37,358 bases of DNA from Thalassotalea sp. ND16A (GTDB lineage: Bacteria > Pseudomonadota > Gammaproteobacteria > Enterobacterales > Alteromonadaceae): contig NZ_JQDZ01000105.1 of assembly GCF_000764205.1 (NCBI RefSeq), forward strand, positions 1 through 37,358. The letters run 5' to 3'. This document shows positions 7,008-14,400 of this stretch, in pieces. The notes under the pieces were generated by a model. The model searched no databases, had not been told where the DNA came from, and worked only from the letters and a program-made list of their open reading frames with translations. The number at the start of each line of letters is the position of its first letter. Position 1 is the first letter of the stretch. The position numbers and the translations under genes were made by a program.

Positions 7008-9254
7008 ATGGATATGAAACCCATTAACCCTTTTTTATCTACGCCCATCGCGATAGGCGCTTGTTTTTTCTCCTTATGTTGCGTTGCTAGCTCGGATTTT
7101 GCAGCTGACACCTCCGTTGTTGATAGCTATTCAATGCAGGCCTATACCGGCGTGTTTAATACACCTACAGCCAATGTCATTGATTACGGCGATTTTGGCT
7201 TTAGTTACAGTGATAATTATGCCGATAGAAGTACACTATTTTTGAATCAGCCTGGTTTTGTTACCGCCAATGATATGAAGTTTGGTGTTGGCTTATTGCC
7301 GAATGTGGAAGTGGTAGGGCGGTTGGCTACGCGAACCTGGGATTGTAATCACTACGTAGAAGATGACTGTGGTTTTCGTGATTTATCGGCCTCGTTTAAA
7401 TGGAAAATCCCGTTTATCCCCCAAAAATGGTTTTCGTTGGCTGTAGGTGGCCAAGATATTGCTGGTGCCGCGGTGTTTTCTGAAGCGTATTATGTGAGTG
7501 CTAGTAAAGAGTTTAACTTTAGTTCTTTTGGTGCTGTTCGCACCAGCGTAGGGCTTTCTTCATCGGATAATACCATTGGTTATATGAATGGGGCTTTTGG
7601 CTCGGTTGAATATCAGCCTTTTGAGTATTTGCAAGTTGCGGCCGAGTACGATGCTAATGCGGTAAATGTTGGGGTTAAGGCGTTTGCGCCTGATACTTGG
7701 TTGCCTGATGGTTGGGATGCTTATGTTTCTGCGCAGTTGTATTCTAGTGATGATGCGCGGAATGAGCGGGAGCAGTGGTTTAATTTTGGGGTTAGTATTC
7801 CTTTGGGTGCTGGGGCTTATGTTGGGGGAGGGAGCGTAACTGGAGGTTCCGCTGCGCGGAATGACGCGAGGTTAAAACCCCGCCAACCAGATGCGAGGTT
7901 GAAACCCCGCCAACCGGGTGAGGTTGGTGTTGAGACTTTAGTTTCGCGTGATGATGGTGGTAGCGCTGCTGAAGGTTCAGCTGCGCGGAATTACGCGAGG
8001 TTAAAACCCCGCCAACCGGATGGGAAGTTGAAACTTCGCGGTGATGCTTTGAAGGATTTTGCTGCTTACCTTGTTGATTATGGTTTTGAGTCGGTTTCGG
8101 TGGGAACTCGGAGCGAGGAGCTAGGATCTGGGGTCGTTGTTCGGTTTGAGAATAATTTGTTTAATCGGGATGAGCGGGAAGCGGTTGCGGTTGTGTCTGA
8201 TTTAGTTCTTGCTCGATTGGGTGTTGATGCGGTTGTTGAGTTGACGAATTTTGGGGTGGTGGTTGATAGCAACTTTGTTACAGGAACGGGGAACGAGGAA
8301 CGGGGAACTAGGAACTATGGACCTGTAAACGAGAAACCTGGGGATGATGGGCTTACGGGCTTGTTCTCAGGCTTGTTTGGTGATGATGATGTTACCTGGG
8401 CGGTAAACGACTCTGGTTCTGCGCATTTTGTGCCGCGGTTGATATTATCGCCGGCGTTGTATTCTTTGGTGGGTACCGAATACGGCGCCTTTGATTATCA
8501 GTTGGTGTTAAGCTCGAATTTGCAAATGTCGTTGTGGGATGGCGCGGTGATCGATATTCGCCATTTATCGGATACGGTGGCCAACTCGGACGATTTTGCC
8601 GATGGTAGTTTTTTTAAGCGTCAATATGGTACTCAGCAGGGCATCGATCGGCGCTTGTTTCATCAAACTTTTGCTTTGCCCTATAATGCCTTTACAAAAT
8701 TTAGTTATGGTCGCATTTATGGCAATAGTGATGGCTTATTGAATGAAAGTCGCTGGGCCAGTCGCGAAAATACTCACCGGGTCAGCTTGTTGGTTGGCGA
8801 TTTTGAAGATACTAGGGTTAATTGGGCCGGTAAGAAAACCTATCATAAACCTAAGCTGTTAAAGTACCGATACCGCTACCAGCCATTAAATTGGGATATC
8901 GAATTAACCGCCGGTGAGTACTGGCAGGGTGACAAAGGGTTTACCTTGCGCTCGCTGCACTGGTTTGGTAATACCCAAATAGGCCTGCGTTATCGTAAAA
9001 CCAAATTTGATGACAGTGACGGTGGTGAAGAAGAAGACTTTGTTGCCATCGGCTTTTCAATTCCGCTTAACTTTGGTAAATCGATGAAGTCTGATCTTGG
9101 TTTTCAGGTGAGGGGCATTGAGCAGTGGAACTATTATGTGGAAACTAATTTAGAATCGGAAGGGACCGCCAATACCATTAAAACTGGTTTTGGTAAGGAG
9201 CCGTTGCTGTATCATAACCTTAATCAGGCGTATTTTAACCGTGATAGGAATTGA
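7008..9254 (+). CDS. YjbH-family outer-membrane exopolysaccharide protein with in-frame repeat insertions
   Basis: The N-terminus has a signal-peptide-like hydrophobic stretch (about residues 12-30) with cleavage likely after the SSDFA region. YAYTGVFNTP-like and YGDFGFSYSDN features identify the YjbH/GfcD family, predicted outer-membrane beta-barrel proteins of exopolysaccharide loci. Two barrel-like halves (about 45-275 and 455-748) flank a small domain around residues 345-425 (DFAAYLVDYGFESVSVG...VVVRFENN). Around that domain the protein carries unusual material: three copies of ARLKPRQP and a fourth degenerate copy (about 280-345), plus GTRSEELGSG and a GTGNEERGTRN segment. These are translations of DNA repeats, not family sequence. 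The frame stays open for 748 codons, so the gene is probably functional. ATG 7014 (second Met codon) is an equally possible start, as neither has a good ribosome-binding site. Confidence 0.82.
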   Translation: MDMKPINPFLSTPIAIGACFFSLCCVASSDFAADTSVVDSYSMQAYTGVFNTPTANVIDYGDFGFSYSDNYADRSTLFLNQPGFVTANDMKFGVGLLPNVEVVGRLATRTWDCNHYVEDDCGFRDLSASFKWKIPFIPQKWFSLAVGGQDIAGAAVFSEAYYVSASKEFNFSSFGAVRTSVGLSSSDNTIGYMNGAFGSVEYQPFEYLQVAAEYDANAVNVGVKAFAPDTWLPDGWDAYVSAQLYSSDDARNEREQWFNFGVSIPLGAGAYVGGGSVTGGSAARNDARLKPRQPDARLKPRQPGEVGVETLVSRDDGGSAAEGSAARNYARLKPRQPDGKLKLRGDALKDFAAYLVDYGFESVSVGTRSEELGSGVVVRFENNLFNRDEREAVAVVSDLVLARLGVDAVVELTNFGVVVDSNFVTGTGNEERGTRNYGPVNEKPGDDGLTGLFSGLFGDDDVTWAVNDSGSAHFVPRLILSPALYSLVGTEYGAFDYQLVLSSNLQMSLWDGAVIDIRHLSDTVANSDDFADGSFFKRQYGTQQGIDRRLFHQTFALPYNAFTKFSYGRIYGNSDGLLNESRWASRENTHRVSLLVGDFEDTRVNWAGKKTYHKPKLLKYRYRYQPLNWDIELTAGEYWQGDKGFTLRSLHWFGNTQIGLRYRKTKFDDSDGGEEEDFVAIGFSIPLNFGKSMKSDLGFQVRGIEQWNYYVETNLESEGTANTIKTGFGKEPLLYHNLNQAYFNRDRN
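7850..8040. repeat. Four copies of a palindromic repeat inside the YjbH-family gene
   Basis: Hairpin cores lie at 7866-7883, 7893-7910, 7995-8012 and 8022-8039. Each has 8-base arms around a 2-base loop, followed in three copies by CAACC. The first three have arms GCGAGGTT/AACCCCGC (one A-C mismatch) and the fourth GGGAAGTT/AACTTCGC. Copies one and three also share the preceding GCTGCGCGGAATNAC and are 129 bases apart, exactly 43 codons, suggesting duplication of a two-hairpin unit. All four are read in the same frame. A fifth copy lies at 33772-33789. Confidence 0.85.
8103..8320 (+). repeat. Heptanucleotide GGAAC/GGAGC repeats inside the YjbH-family gene
   Basis: Two runs occur, at about 8103-8137 (units such as GGGAACT, CGGAGCG, AGGAGCT, AGGATCT) and about 8282-8316 (AGGAACG, GGGAACG, AGGAACG, GGGAACT, AGGAACT). 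They match the intergenic runs at 3481-3600. Because the unit is 7 bases, only runs of suitable total length keep the frame, and both do so here. Confidence 0.75.
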
Positions 9255-9299
9255 TGTTAAACGGTAAATGATATTGAACAAGACAAATTCGTGCTGCTT

Positions 9300-9346
9300 G
9301 CAACCGCTAATCATTTAAATTAATGATTTAAATGATTAGCGGTTGC
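9300..9346. terminator. Long perfect hairpin after the YjbH-family gene
   Basis: A perfect 21-bp inverted repeat (arms 9300-9320 and 9326-9346) surrounds a 5-base loop. The arms begin GCAACCGCTAATC and end GATTAGCGGTTGC, with an AT-rich inner half. There is no clean T run on either side (TCATTATTTTG follows), so it may act as a weak bidirectional terminator or an RNA-end stabiliser. It separates the YjbH-family gene from rfaH. Confidence 0.55.
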
Positions 9347-9522
9347 TCATTATTTTGAGTTTAGACAAGCTGAAAATCAATTTTAATTGCCTTTTCAAGG
9401 AGTAAAACAAAAGTTGTGAGTGCGAATATTAATCCACATTTATCTAAGCGTTTGTAAAATTTAGCGATATTTCACTAAAAAAAAAGGTAGACAAAACCGT
9501 AGTAATTCATGTTTTTGTTCCT

Positions 9523-9528
9523 TATAAT
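9523..9528 (+). promoter_or_regulatory. Possible -10 element of the rfaH promoter
   Basis: A perfect TATAAT lies at 9523-9528, 86 bases ahead of the rfaH start codon. No good -35 hexamer is found at 16-18 bases upstream, so this is a weak call. An inverted repeat AATACAC / GTGTATT overlaps and follows it and could be an operator. The remainder of 9255-9614 contains only the hairpin at 9300-9346. Confidence 0.3.
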
Positions 9529-9614
9529 ACACCCCGGTAAAATGTGTATTGTAAAGCAAGTGTCAGGCTAGTGTTTAGTATGATTTCAGCTTATGTAAAG
9601 GGATTCGAAGTAGT

Positions 9615-10136
9615 ATGGTTAACACATTAACTTCCAATTGGTTTGTGTTAACAAGTAAACCGAAAGAAGAGCAACGTGCACACGACAACTTAACCTCGCA
9701 AGGATACGAGGTGTTTTTACCGAAAATATCTAAGATAAGCAAAAGACAAGGAATAAAGTCTGTCTCGCTAGCGCCATTATTTCCGAATTATTTATTCATC
9801 AACCTTGAGCCCGAACAAGCAAATTTTAATGCGATTCGTTCAACTCGAGGTGTGGGCAGTTTTGTTCGTTTTGGGGTAAAACACGCCACCATCAGTAATA
9901 ACTTAATTGATAAAATTAAAGCTGATTTACAAGGTGAAGACAGTAATAAAAGCCTTGCCCAACTGTTAGCGTATAACAGCGGTGATAAAGTAGAGATAAA
10001 CCAAGGGCCATTTAAAGGTCTTGGCGCAATATACAAAGCCAAAGATGGTTTAGAGCGCAGCATATTATTAATCAATATGTTGGGCCAACAAAATGAAGTA
10101 GCCGTTGAAAATCAATTTATTGATAAATCAAGCTAG
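9615..10136 (+). CDS. rfaH: RfaH transcription antiterminator (specialised NusG paralogue)
   Basis: RfaH binds RNA polymerase paused at an ops element, suppresses pausing and termination, and couples ribosomes to long surface-polysaccharide operons. The N-terminal NGN domain aligns without gaps to my recollection of E. coli RfaH from Trp9, including Lys15, Gln20-Arg21-Ala22, LFPNYLF, and Thr77-Arg78 in STRGVGSFVRFG. The C-terminal KOW-type domain carries GDKVEINQGPFKG. The length of 173 aa is slightly above E. coli (162). Two residues that correspond to ops-contacting H20 and R23 of E. coli are Asn25 and Ser28 here. An ops-like element lies 75 bases past its stop codon, at the head of the large operon, so the regulator is encoded beside its probable target. 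Confidence 0.92.
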   Translation: MVNTLTSNWFVLTSKPKEEQRAHDNLTSQGYEVFLPKISKISKRQGIKSVSLAPLFPNYLFINLEPEQANFNAIRSTRGVGSFVRFGVKHATISNNLIDKIKADLQGEDSNKSLAQLLAYNSGDKVEINQGPFKGLGAIYKAKDGLERSILLINMLGQQNEVAVENQFIDKSS

Positions 10137-10189
10137 TTCTTTTTCGCGTTATTTCTGACTTGTTCAGGAATTTACAAACGGATAAACCT

Positions 10190-10245
10190 GCCTTTTGGAG
10201 CCAAACCAATGGGCGGAAGCGTGCCTAAAGCACTACAGAAATAAA
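10190..10245 (+). promoter_or_regulatory. JUMPStart/ops element controlling the polysaccharide operon
   Basis: GGCGGAAGCGTG at 10212-10223 differs from the E. coli ops consensus GGCGGTAGCGTG only at position 6 (A for T). It lies in the untranslated leader about 265 bases before the SLBB exporter gene and directly after rfaH, the position expected for RfaH recruitment. The CGGAAGCG core can still form the small non-template hairpin with C3:G10 and G4:C9 pairs. Confidence 0.82.
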
Positions 10246-10473
10246 CAATTATTACATCCTCAATACCAATCCGTATAATGATCTGGTCATTGAGTAACTC
10301 TTATAAACAACATATGAGTTACCCTTCGGGAATGTATAAAAAGCTTGAGAACTTCCTGAAATTTCGAAAATATATGAATAACTATCTCTTCAAAATTTCA
10401 ATTGTTCTAAAGCTTTCTATATCATTCTCAATTGATCACATCATTACGCGAACTGGTATAACTAGTAGATATT
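10246..10473 (+). other. Leader of the polysaccharide operon
   Basis: This is untranslated sequence between the ops element and the exporter gene. It contains AATACCAATCCGTATAATGA (10262-10281), which resembles a small intergenic repeat common in Alteromonadales (from memory). It also has a weak inverted repeat GTAACTC / GAGTTAC at about 10292-10320. No convincing coding region is seen; a 68-codon frame here lacks plausible composition. Confidence 0.4.
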
Positions 10474-10488
10474 ATGAGAAATAAAAAA

Positions 10489-13053
10489 ATGTCGTTCAAA
10501 AATTTGCTAACTAAATTATTTTTAACGAGTACATTACTCAGTTCTGCGGTATTTGCCGCTGGCCCTACCGCAGCTCAAATTGAACAATTTAAACGTTTAC
10601 CTGCCTCTCAGCAACAAGCATTAGCCCAAAGCATGGGCGTTGATTTAAATGCATTAAAAATGCAGTCAAGTTCAATGCAACAGCAAGTTGAAGAAACGGT
10701 TACACCAGTAGTGGCACGTGAGCCTGAGCTGCAAGTGATTGAAAGCATTGACGGCGAAGTCACAGAATTAAAAGCCTTCGGTTATGACGTGTTTGCTAAT
10801 GCGCCTTCTACGTTTACCCCAAACTTAGACGTAGCAGTGCCAGAAAGTTATGTGGTGGGCCCTGGCGATAATGTATCGGTACAAATTTTTGGTAAGGAGA
10901 ATTTAGATTACCAATTACCGGTTACCCGAGAAGGGCAAGTGGTTATTCCTAATTTGGGCCCGTTTAGTGTAGTGGGGCTAACCTATGCGGAAATGAAGCA
11001 GTTTTTAGGAGCAAAAATACAACAACGCATTTTAGGGGTGAACGTAGTGGTAAGCATTGCCTCTCTGCGTTCAATGCGGGTATTTGTTCTGGGGGATGCC
11101 TATAAGCCAGGCCCTTACATTATTAATTCATTATCCAGCGTTACCCATGCGTTATTTGCGGCTGGCGGTATCAGTGATATTGGCTCATTACGTAATATTC
11201 AAGTAAAGCGTGCCGGTAAATTAATTCAATCTTTTGATCTATACGATTTACTGATCAAAGGTGACTCAAGCAACGATATATTATTGCAAGCTGGCGATGT
11301 GGTTTTTGTTGCGTCTGTGGGGCATCGGGTAAGTGTAGATGGTGAAGTAAGACGGGCGGGCATCTATGAAATTAGCAACAAAGAGACATTTAGCGATGTG
11401 ATAAAGATGGCTGGTGGTTTATTGCCTTCGGCTTTTCCAAAAGCGACCCGGGTTGAGCGTTATAGCGAGAATAACTTACGCAGTGTAAAAAACGTGAACT
11501 TGGCTAATAAAGCCGAGTTGGCCAGTGTGGTTAAAAATGGCGACGCCATTCATGTGCTAAAAACCTCTGATTTGTTCGACCAATCTATTGAAGTTATTGG
11601 TGCGGTTACTCGCCCGGGTACTTACCAGTGGGTGCAGGGCCAAACCATTAACGACATCTTTCCAGATTTCAATGCCTACTTATTAGCCGAAGCCGATTTA
11701 AACTACAGTTTAATTGTACGTGAAATTGACCGTGCCAGAAACATTGAAGTGTTGCAATTTAACTTAAGCAACGCCATTCATAACCCTGAATCGGTCGATA
11801 ATATTGAAATACAAGCCCGGGATAAAATTATTATCTTTGCCAATACAGAGATGGATTTAAGCCTTAATCAAAAAGGTGATAAAATTGATGCCGGATTATT
11901 GGCACAATTAAAAGGTAAAAGCGTTGAGCAATTAGGCGATGATAAGGGTAGCAAGCAGTTAATTATTGAAAAGCTGAAAGAAAATGCCCGCTTTCGATTA
12001 CTTGCACCAGTTATTCAAAAATTAAAACTACAAGGCGCCTCGGGCAAACCAATGCAATTAATTGAAGTTGATGGCCAGGTGAAGTACCCCGGTGTTTACC
12101 CGTTGGCGAAAAACTCAAAAGTCTCATATTTAATTGCTGCCGCTGGCGGCATTACCGAATCGGCTTATTTAGCGCGGGCTGAAGTTACCCGTAACACCGT
12201 AGACAGTGAAAAGGCGGGTAAAATATCGATCAATGTCAATTTAAAAGATGCATTGGCGAATAACCTTGAAGCTGATATTGCATTACAAAGTAAAGATCGC
12301 TTAAACGTTCATCAAATACCATCTTGGACGGAAAACCATGTGGTTAACTTAAAAGGTGAATTTGTATTCCCTGGAAAATATACTATTCGCCGCGGTGAAA
12401 CCTTAGACGATGTGATTAAAAAAGCCGGCGGATTTACCGAATATGCCTTTCCACAAGGGGGCGTATTTACCCGAACAAAATTAAAACTGCTAGAAATACA
12501 TAACCTGAAAAAATTGGCTTCTGATCTAAGAATGGAAATAGCCTCCAAATCATTAACGGAAGGTTCAAATATCGCCTATGCAGAAGCTCAAAGCTTACTG
12601 TCTGATTTAACCAAGGTTGAACCCGTAGGGCGTTTGGTAATAAACCTGCCAAAATTGGTTAACGATGATAATTATGATGTACTGCTTGAAAACGGTGATA
12701 CGTTATATGTACCGAGTACGAAAAATTCAATCAACGTTATTGGCCAAGTGCATGTCGCTACCTCACATATGTTTGATGTAAACATTAGCATAGACGATTA
12801 CATCTTAAAAAGTGGCGGGGTGAAGCAACGCGCTGAAACTGACGATATCTATGTTATTGCAGCAAACGGGGACATCAAAATCATTGAAAGCTCAAACTGG
12901 TTTTCTTCCAACACTGACGAAGGCTTGCAGCCAGGAGATACCATTGTTGTACCACTAGACAGTGACTACACCAACAACCTAACGCTTTGGACAACAGCGA
13001 CCCAGATATTGTACAACACTGCTGTAGCATTTGCTGCCATCAACGGCATATAA
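10489..13053 (+). CDS. Multi-SLBB-domain polysaccharide export protein (Wza/GfcE-like)
   Basis: Periplasmic/outer-membrane exporter of the polysaccharide export (PES) family. A signal peptide covers about residues 1-23 and ends AVFA, with no lipobox cysteine, unlike lipidated Wza. The PES domain lies around 115-190 (ESYVVGPGDNVSVQIFG...REGQVVIPNLGP). Roughly six SLBB-type beta-grasp repeats follow, each recognisable by V.G.V..PG.Y and AGG, starting near 200, 285, 365, 520, 610 and 740. At over 850 aa it is more than twice the length of E. coli Wza. An in-frame ATG at 10474 would add five residues; 10489 is preferred because GAGA precedes it at suitable spacing. This is the first gene after the ops element. 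Confidence 0.88.
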   Translation: MSFKNLLTKLFLTSTLLSSAVFAAGPTAAQIEQFKRLPASQQQALAQSMGVDLNALKMQSSSMQQQVEETVTPVVAREPELQVIESIDGEVTELKAFGYDVFANAPSTFTPNLDVAVPESYVVGPGDNVSVQIFGKENLDYQLPVTREGQVVIPNLGPFSVVGLTYAEMKQFLGAKIQQRILGVNVVVSIASLRSMRVFVLGDAYKPGPYIINSLSSVTHALFAAGGISDIGSLRNIQVKRAGKLIQSFDLYDLLIKGDSSNDILLQAGDVVFVASVGHRVSVDGEVRRAGIYEISNKETFSDVIKMAGGLLPSAFPKATRVERYSENNLRSVKNVNLANKAELASVVKNGDAIHVLKTSDLFDQSIEVIGAVTRPGTYQWVQGQTINDIFPDFNAYLLAEADLNYSLIVREIDRARNIEVLQFNLSNAIHNPESVDNIEIQARDKIIIFANTEMDLSLNQKGDKIDAGLLAQLKGKSVEQLGDDKGSKQLIIEKLKENARFRLLAPVIQKLKLQGASGKPMQLIEVDGQVKYPGVYPLAKNSKVSYLIAAAGGITESAYLARAEVTRNTVDSEKAGKISINVNLKDALANNLEADIALQSKDRLNVHQIPSWTENHVVNLKGEFVFPGKYTIRRGETLDDVIKKAGGFTEYAFPQGGVFTRTKLKLLEIHNLKKLASDLRMEIASKSLTEGSNIAYAEAQSLLSDLTKVEPVGRLVINLPKLVNDDNYDVLLENGDTLYVPSTKNSINVIGQVHVATSHMFDVNISIDDYILKSGGVKQRAETDDIYVIAANGDIKIIESSNWFSSNTDEGLQPGDTIVVPLDSDYTNNLTLWTTATQILYNTAVAFAAINGI

Positions 13054-13104
13054 GCCAGTATCATGAAGATGCAATTGTCATTGATATTTAAAAGCCATTA
13101 ATAT

Positions 13105-13182
13105 TTTAAAGCGATGCCGCGTAGGCGCAAAGCTTTAAAGTGAGGTCTAATTGATTTAAATGCCCGAGATATTTTCGGGCTC
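13105..13182 (+). other. Two hairpins between the exporter and wzz genes
   Basis: TTTAAAGC / GCTTTAAA (13105-13112 with 13132-13139) encloses a second GCC/GGC pairing. GCCCGA / TCGGGC lies at about 13164-13182. Neither is followed by a T run, so they look like RNA processing or stability elements and not terminators. RfaH control would let polymerase read through in any case. Confidence 0.4.
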
Positions 13183-13221
13183 TAAGCAAACTGAGACCAT
13201 CCGGGAAACCAGGAACTCAAA

Positions 13222-14232
13222 ATGAAAGAACCGCAACACCAACAAAATCAGCAACTACAAGACCCGCAATATATTGCCATGCCGCAAAATATGCAGCCTC
13301 GACTCCATCGACAAGACGATGGCATAGATTTAAAAGAACTTTGGACTGCACTATGGGCCGGAAAATGGTTAATTATCGCAATTACTATTATTTTTGCTGC
13401 AGCTTCAGTTGCCTATGCCATTTATCAACCTAATATTTATAAAGCAAGTACCGTTTTAGCACCCGCAGGGGATAGTGGCTCTGGTGGTTTATCAAAGCTT
13501 GCTGGTCAATTTGGCGGCTTGGCGAGTCTAGCAGGAATTAGCCTTGGTGGTGGTAGTGCAGACCAAACAGGAATTGCTTTAGAAGTGTTAAAGTCTAGGG
13601 TTTTTACTGAACAATTTATTGAAAGGCATCAACTGTTAGTACCGCTTATGGCCGCCAAAAATTGGGACCAAATAAGCAATGAACTGCAGTACAAACCAGA
13701 TGTTTATGATGTATCTACAAAAGAGTGGGTAAGAAAAGCAAGCTTTCCAAAAACATCAAAACCGTCAAGTTGGGAGGCGTTTGAGCGATTTAGAGAATTA
13801 GTTACAGTAAGCCAGATTAAAGAAACGGGCATGGTGATAATCAGTATAGAATATTATTCACCAATAATTGCCAAACAGTGGTTAACGTACCTTGTCCAAG
13901 ATCTAAATGAACAAATGCGAACCAAGGATCAACAAGAAGCGAAAAATAGCATCGACTTCCTTAATGAAAAGCTGGAAAACAACCTCCTGGCTTCCGATAT
14001 GCAATCAATATTTTACCAGTTAATTGAAGAACAAACCAAAACGATGATGCTAACTGAAGTATCAAAAGAGTACGTATTCAAAACCATTGATCCTCCCAAT
14101 GCCCCTGAAGATAAAGAAAAACCGAAAAGAGCGATAATTAGTATTTTTGGCACAATACTAGGTGGCATGTTTGCCCTACTGTTTGTATTAGTACGCCACT
14201 ATGCTTTTAAACCCGAAAAAGAAATCGAGTAG
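13222..14232 (+). CDS. Wzz-type chain-length determinant, no kinase domain
   Basis: Inner-membrane polysaccharide co-polymerase controlling the modal length of the Wzy product. A Gln/Pro-rich cytoplasmic N-tail (1-40) precedes the first membrane helix around residues 50-70 (WLIIAITIIFAAASVAYAIY). The periplasmic domain follows with a glycine-rich GLSKLAGQFGGLASLAG segment near 93-110. A proline-rich motif (DPPNAPEDKEKPKRA) leads into the second helix at about 307-325. At 336 aa it stops where a bacterial tyrosine kinase domain would begin in Wzc, so it is the kinase-less type. The start at 13222 has an AGGA Shine-Dalgarno. It lies between the exporter and the sugar-nucleotide genes. Confidence 0.88.
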   Translation: MKEPQHQQNQQLQDPQYIAMPQNMQPRLHRQDDGIDLKELWTALWAGKWLIIAITIIFAAASVAYAIYQPNIYKASTVLAPAGDSGSGGLSKLAGQFGGLASLAGISLGGGSADQTGIALEVLKSRVFTEQFIERHQLLVPLMAAKNWDQISNELQYKPDVYDVSTKEWVRKASFPKTSKPSSWEAFERFRELVTVSQIKETGMVIISIEYYSPIIAKQWLTYLVQDLNEQMRTKDQQEAKNSIDFLNEKLENNLLASDMQSIFYQLIEEQTKTMMLTEVSKEYVFKTIDPPNAPEDKEKPKRAIISIFGTILGGMFALLFVLVRHYAFKPEKEIE

Positions 14233-14340
14233 CCATTTATTCTTATAAAACTAAGAGTTCTTAATTGCATTCTCAGCTGATTAAAACAGGTTATACAGTC
14301 TCATAATGACAGTGATGTTATTGACACCATTTATAGGATG

Positions 14341-14375
14341 TACTGACTGTTAAAATTCGATTTTAACAGTCAGTA
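14341..14375 (+). promoter_or_regulatory. Strong hairpin immediately upstream of rmlB
   Basis: A perfect 16-bp inverted repeat (TACTGACTGTTAAAAT / ATTTTAACAGTCAGTA) with a TCG triloop ends 25 bases before the rmlB start codon. It has no T tract after it. It could protect or process the mRNA between wzz and rmlB, or hinder upstream termination. Confidence 0.5.
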
Positions 14376-14400
14376 TATTAAAGAAAATAAGGTACGAATT

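Noticed and set aside
7866-8039. CRISPR array suggested by repeated GCGAGGTTAAAACCCCGCC-like units
   Set aside because: Units are only about 20 bases and spaced irregularly (27, 102, 27), lie inside an open coding frame, and the same unit occurs singly at 33772. This is a dispersed palindromic repeat, not an array.
10278-10484. 68-codon open frame between the ops element and the SLBB exporter gene
   Set aside because: No ribosome-binding site, no family resemblance and overlap with the exporter start. It lies in an RfaH-type leader, which is normally untranslated.
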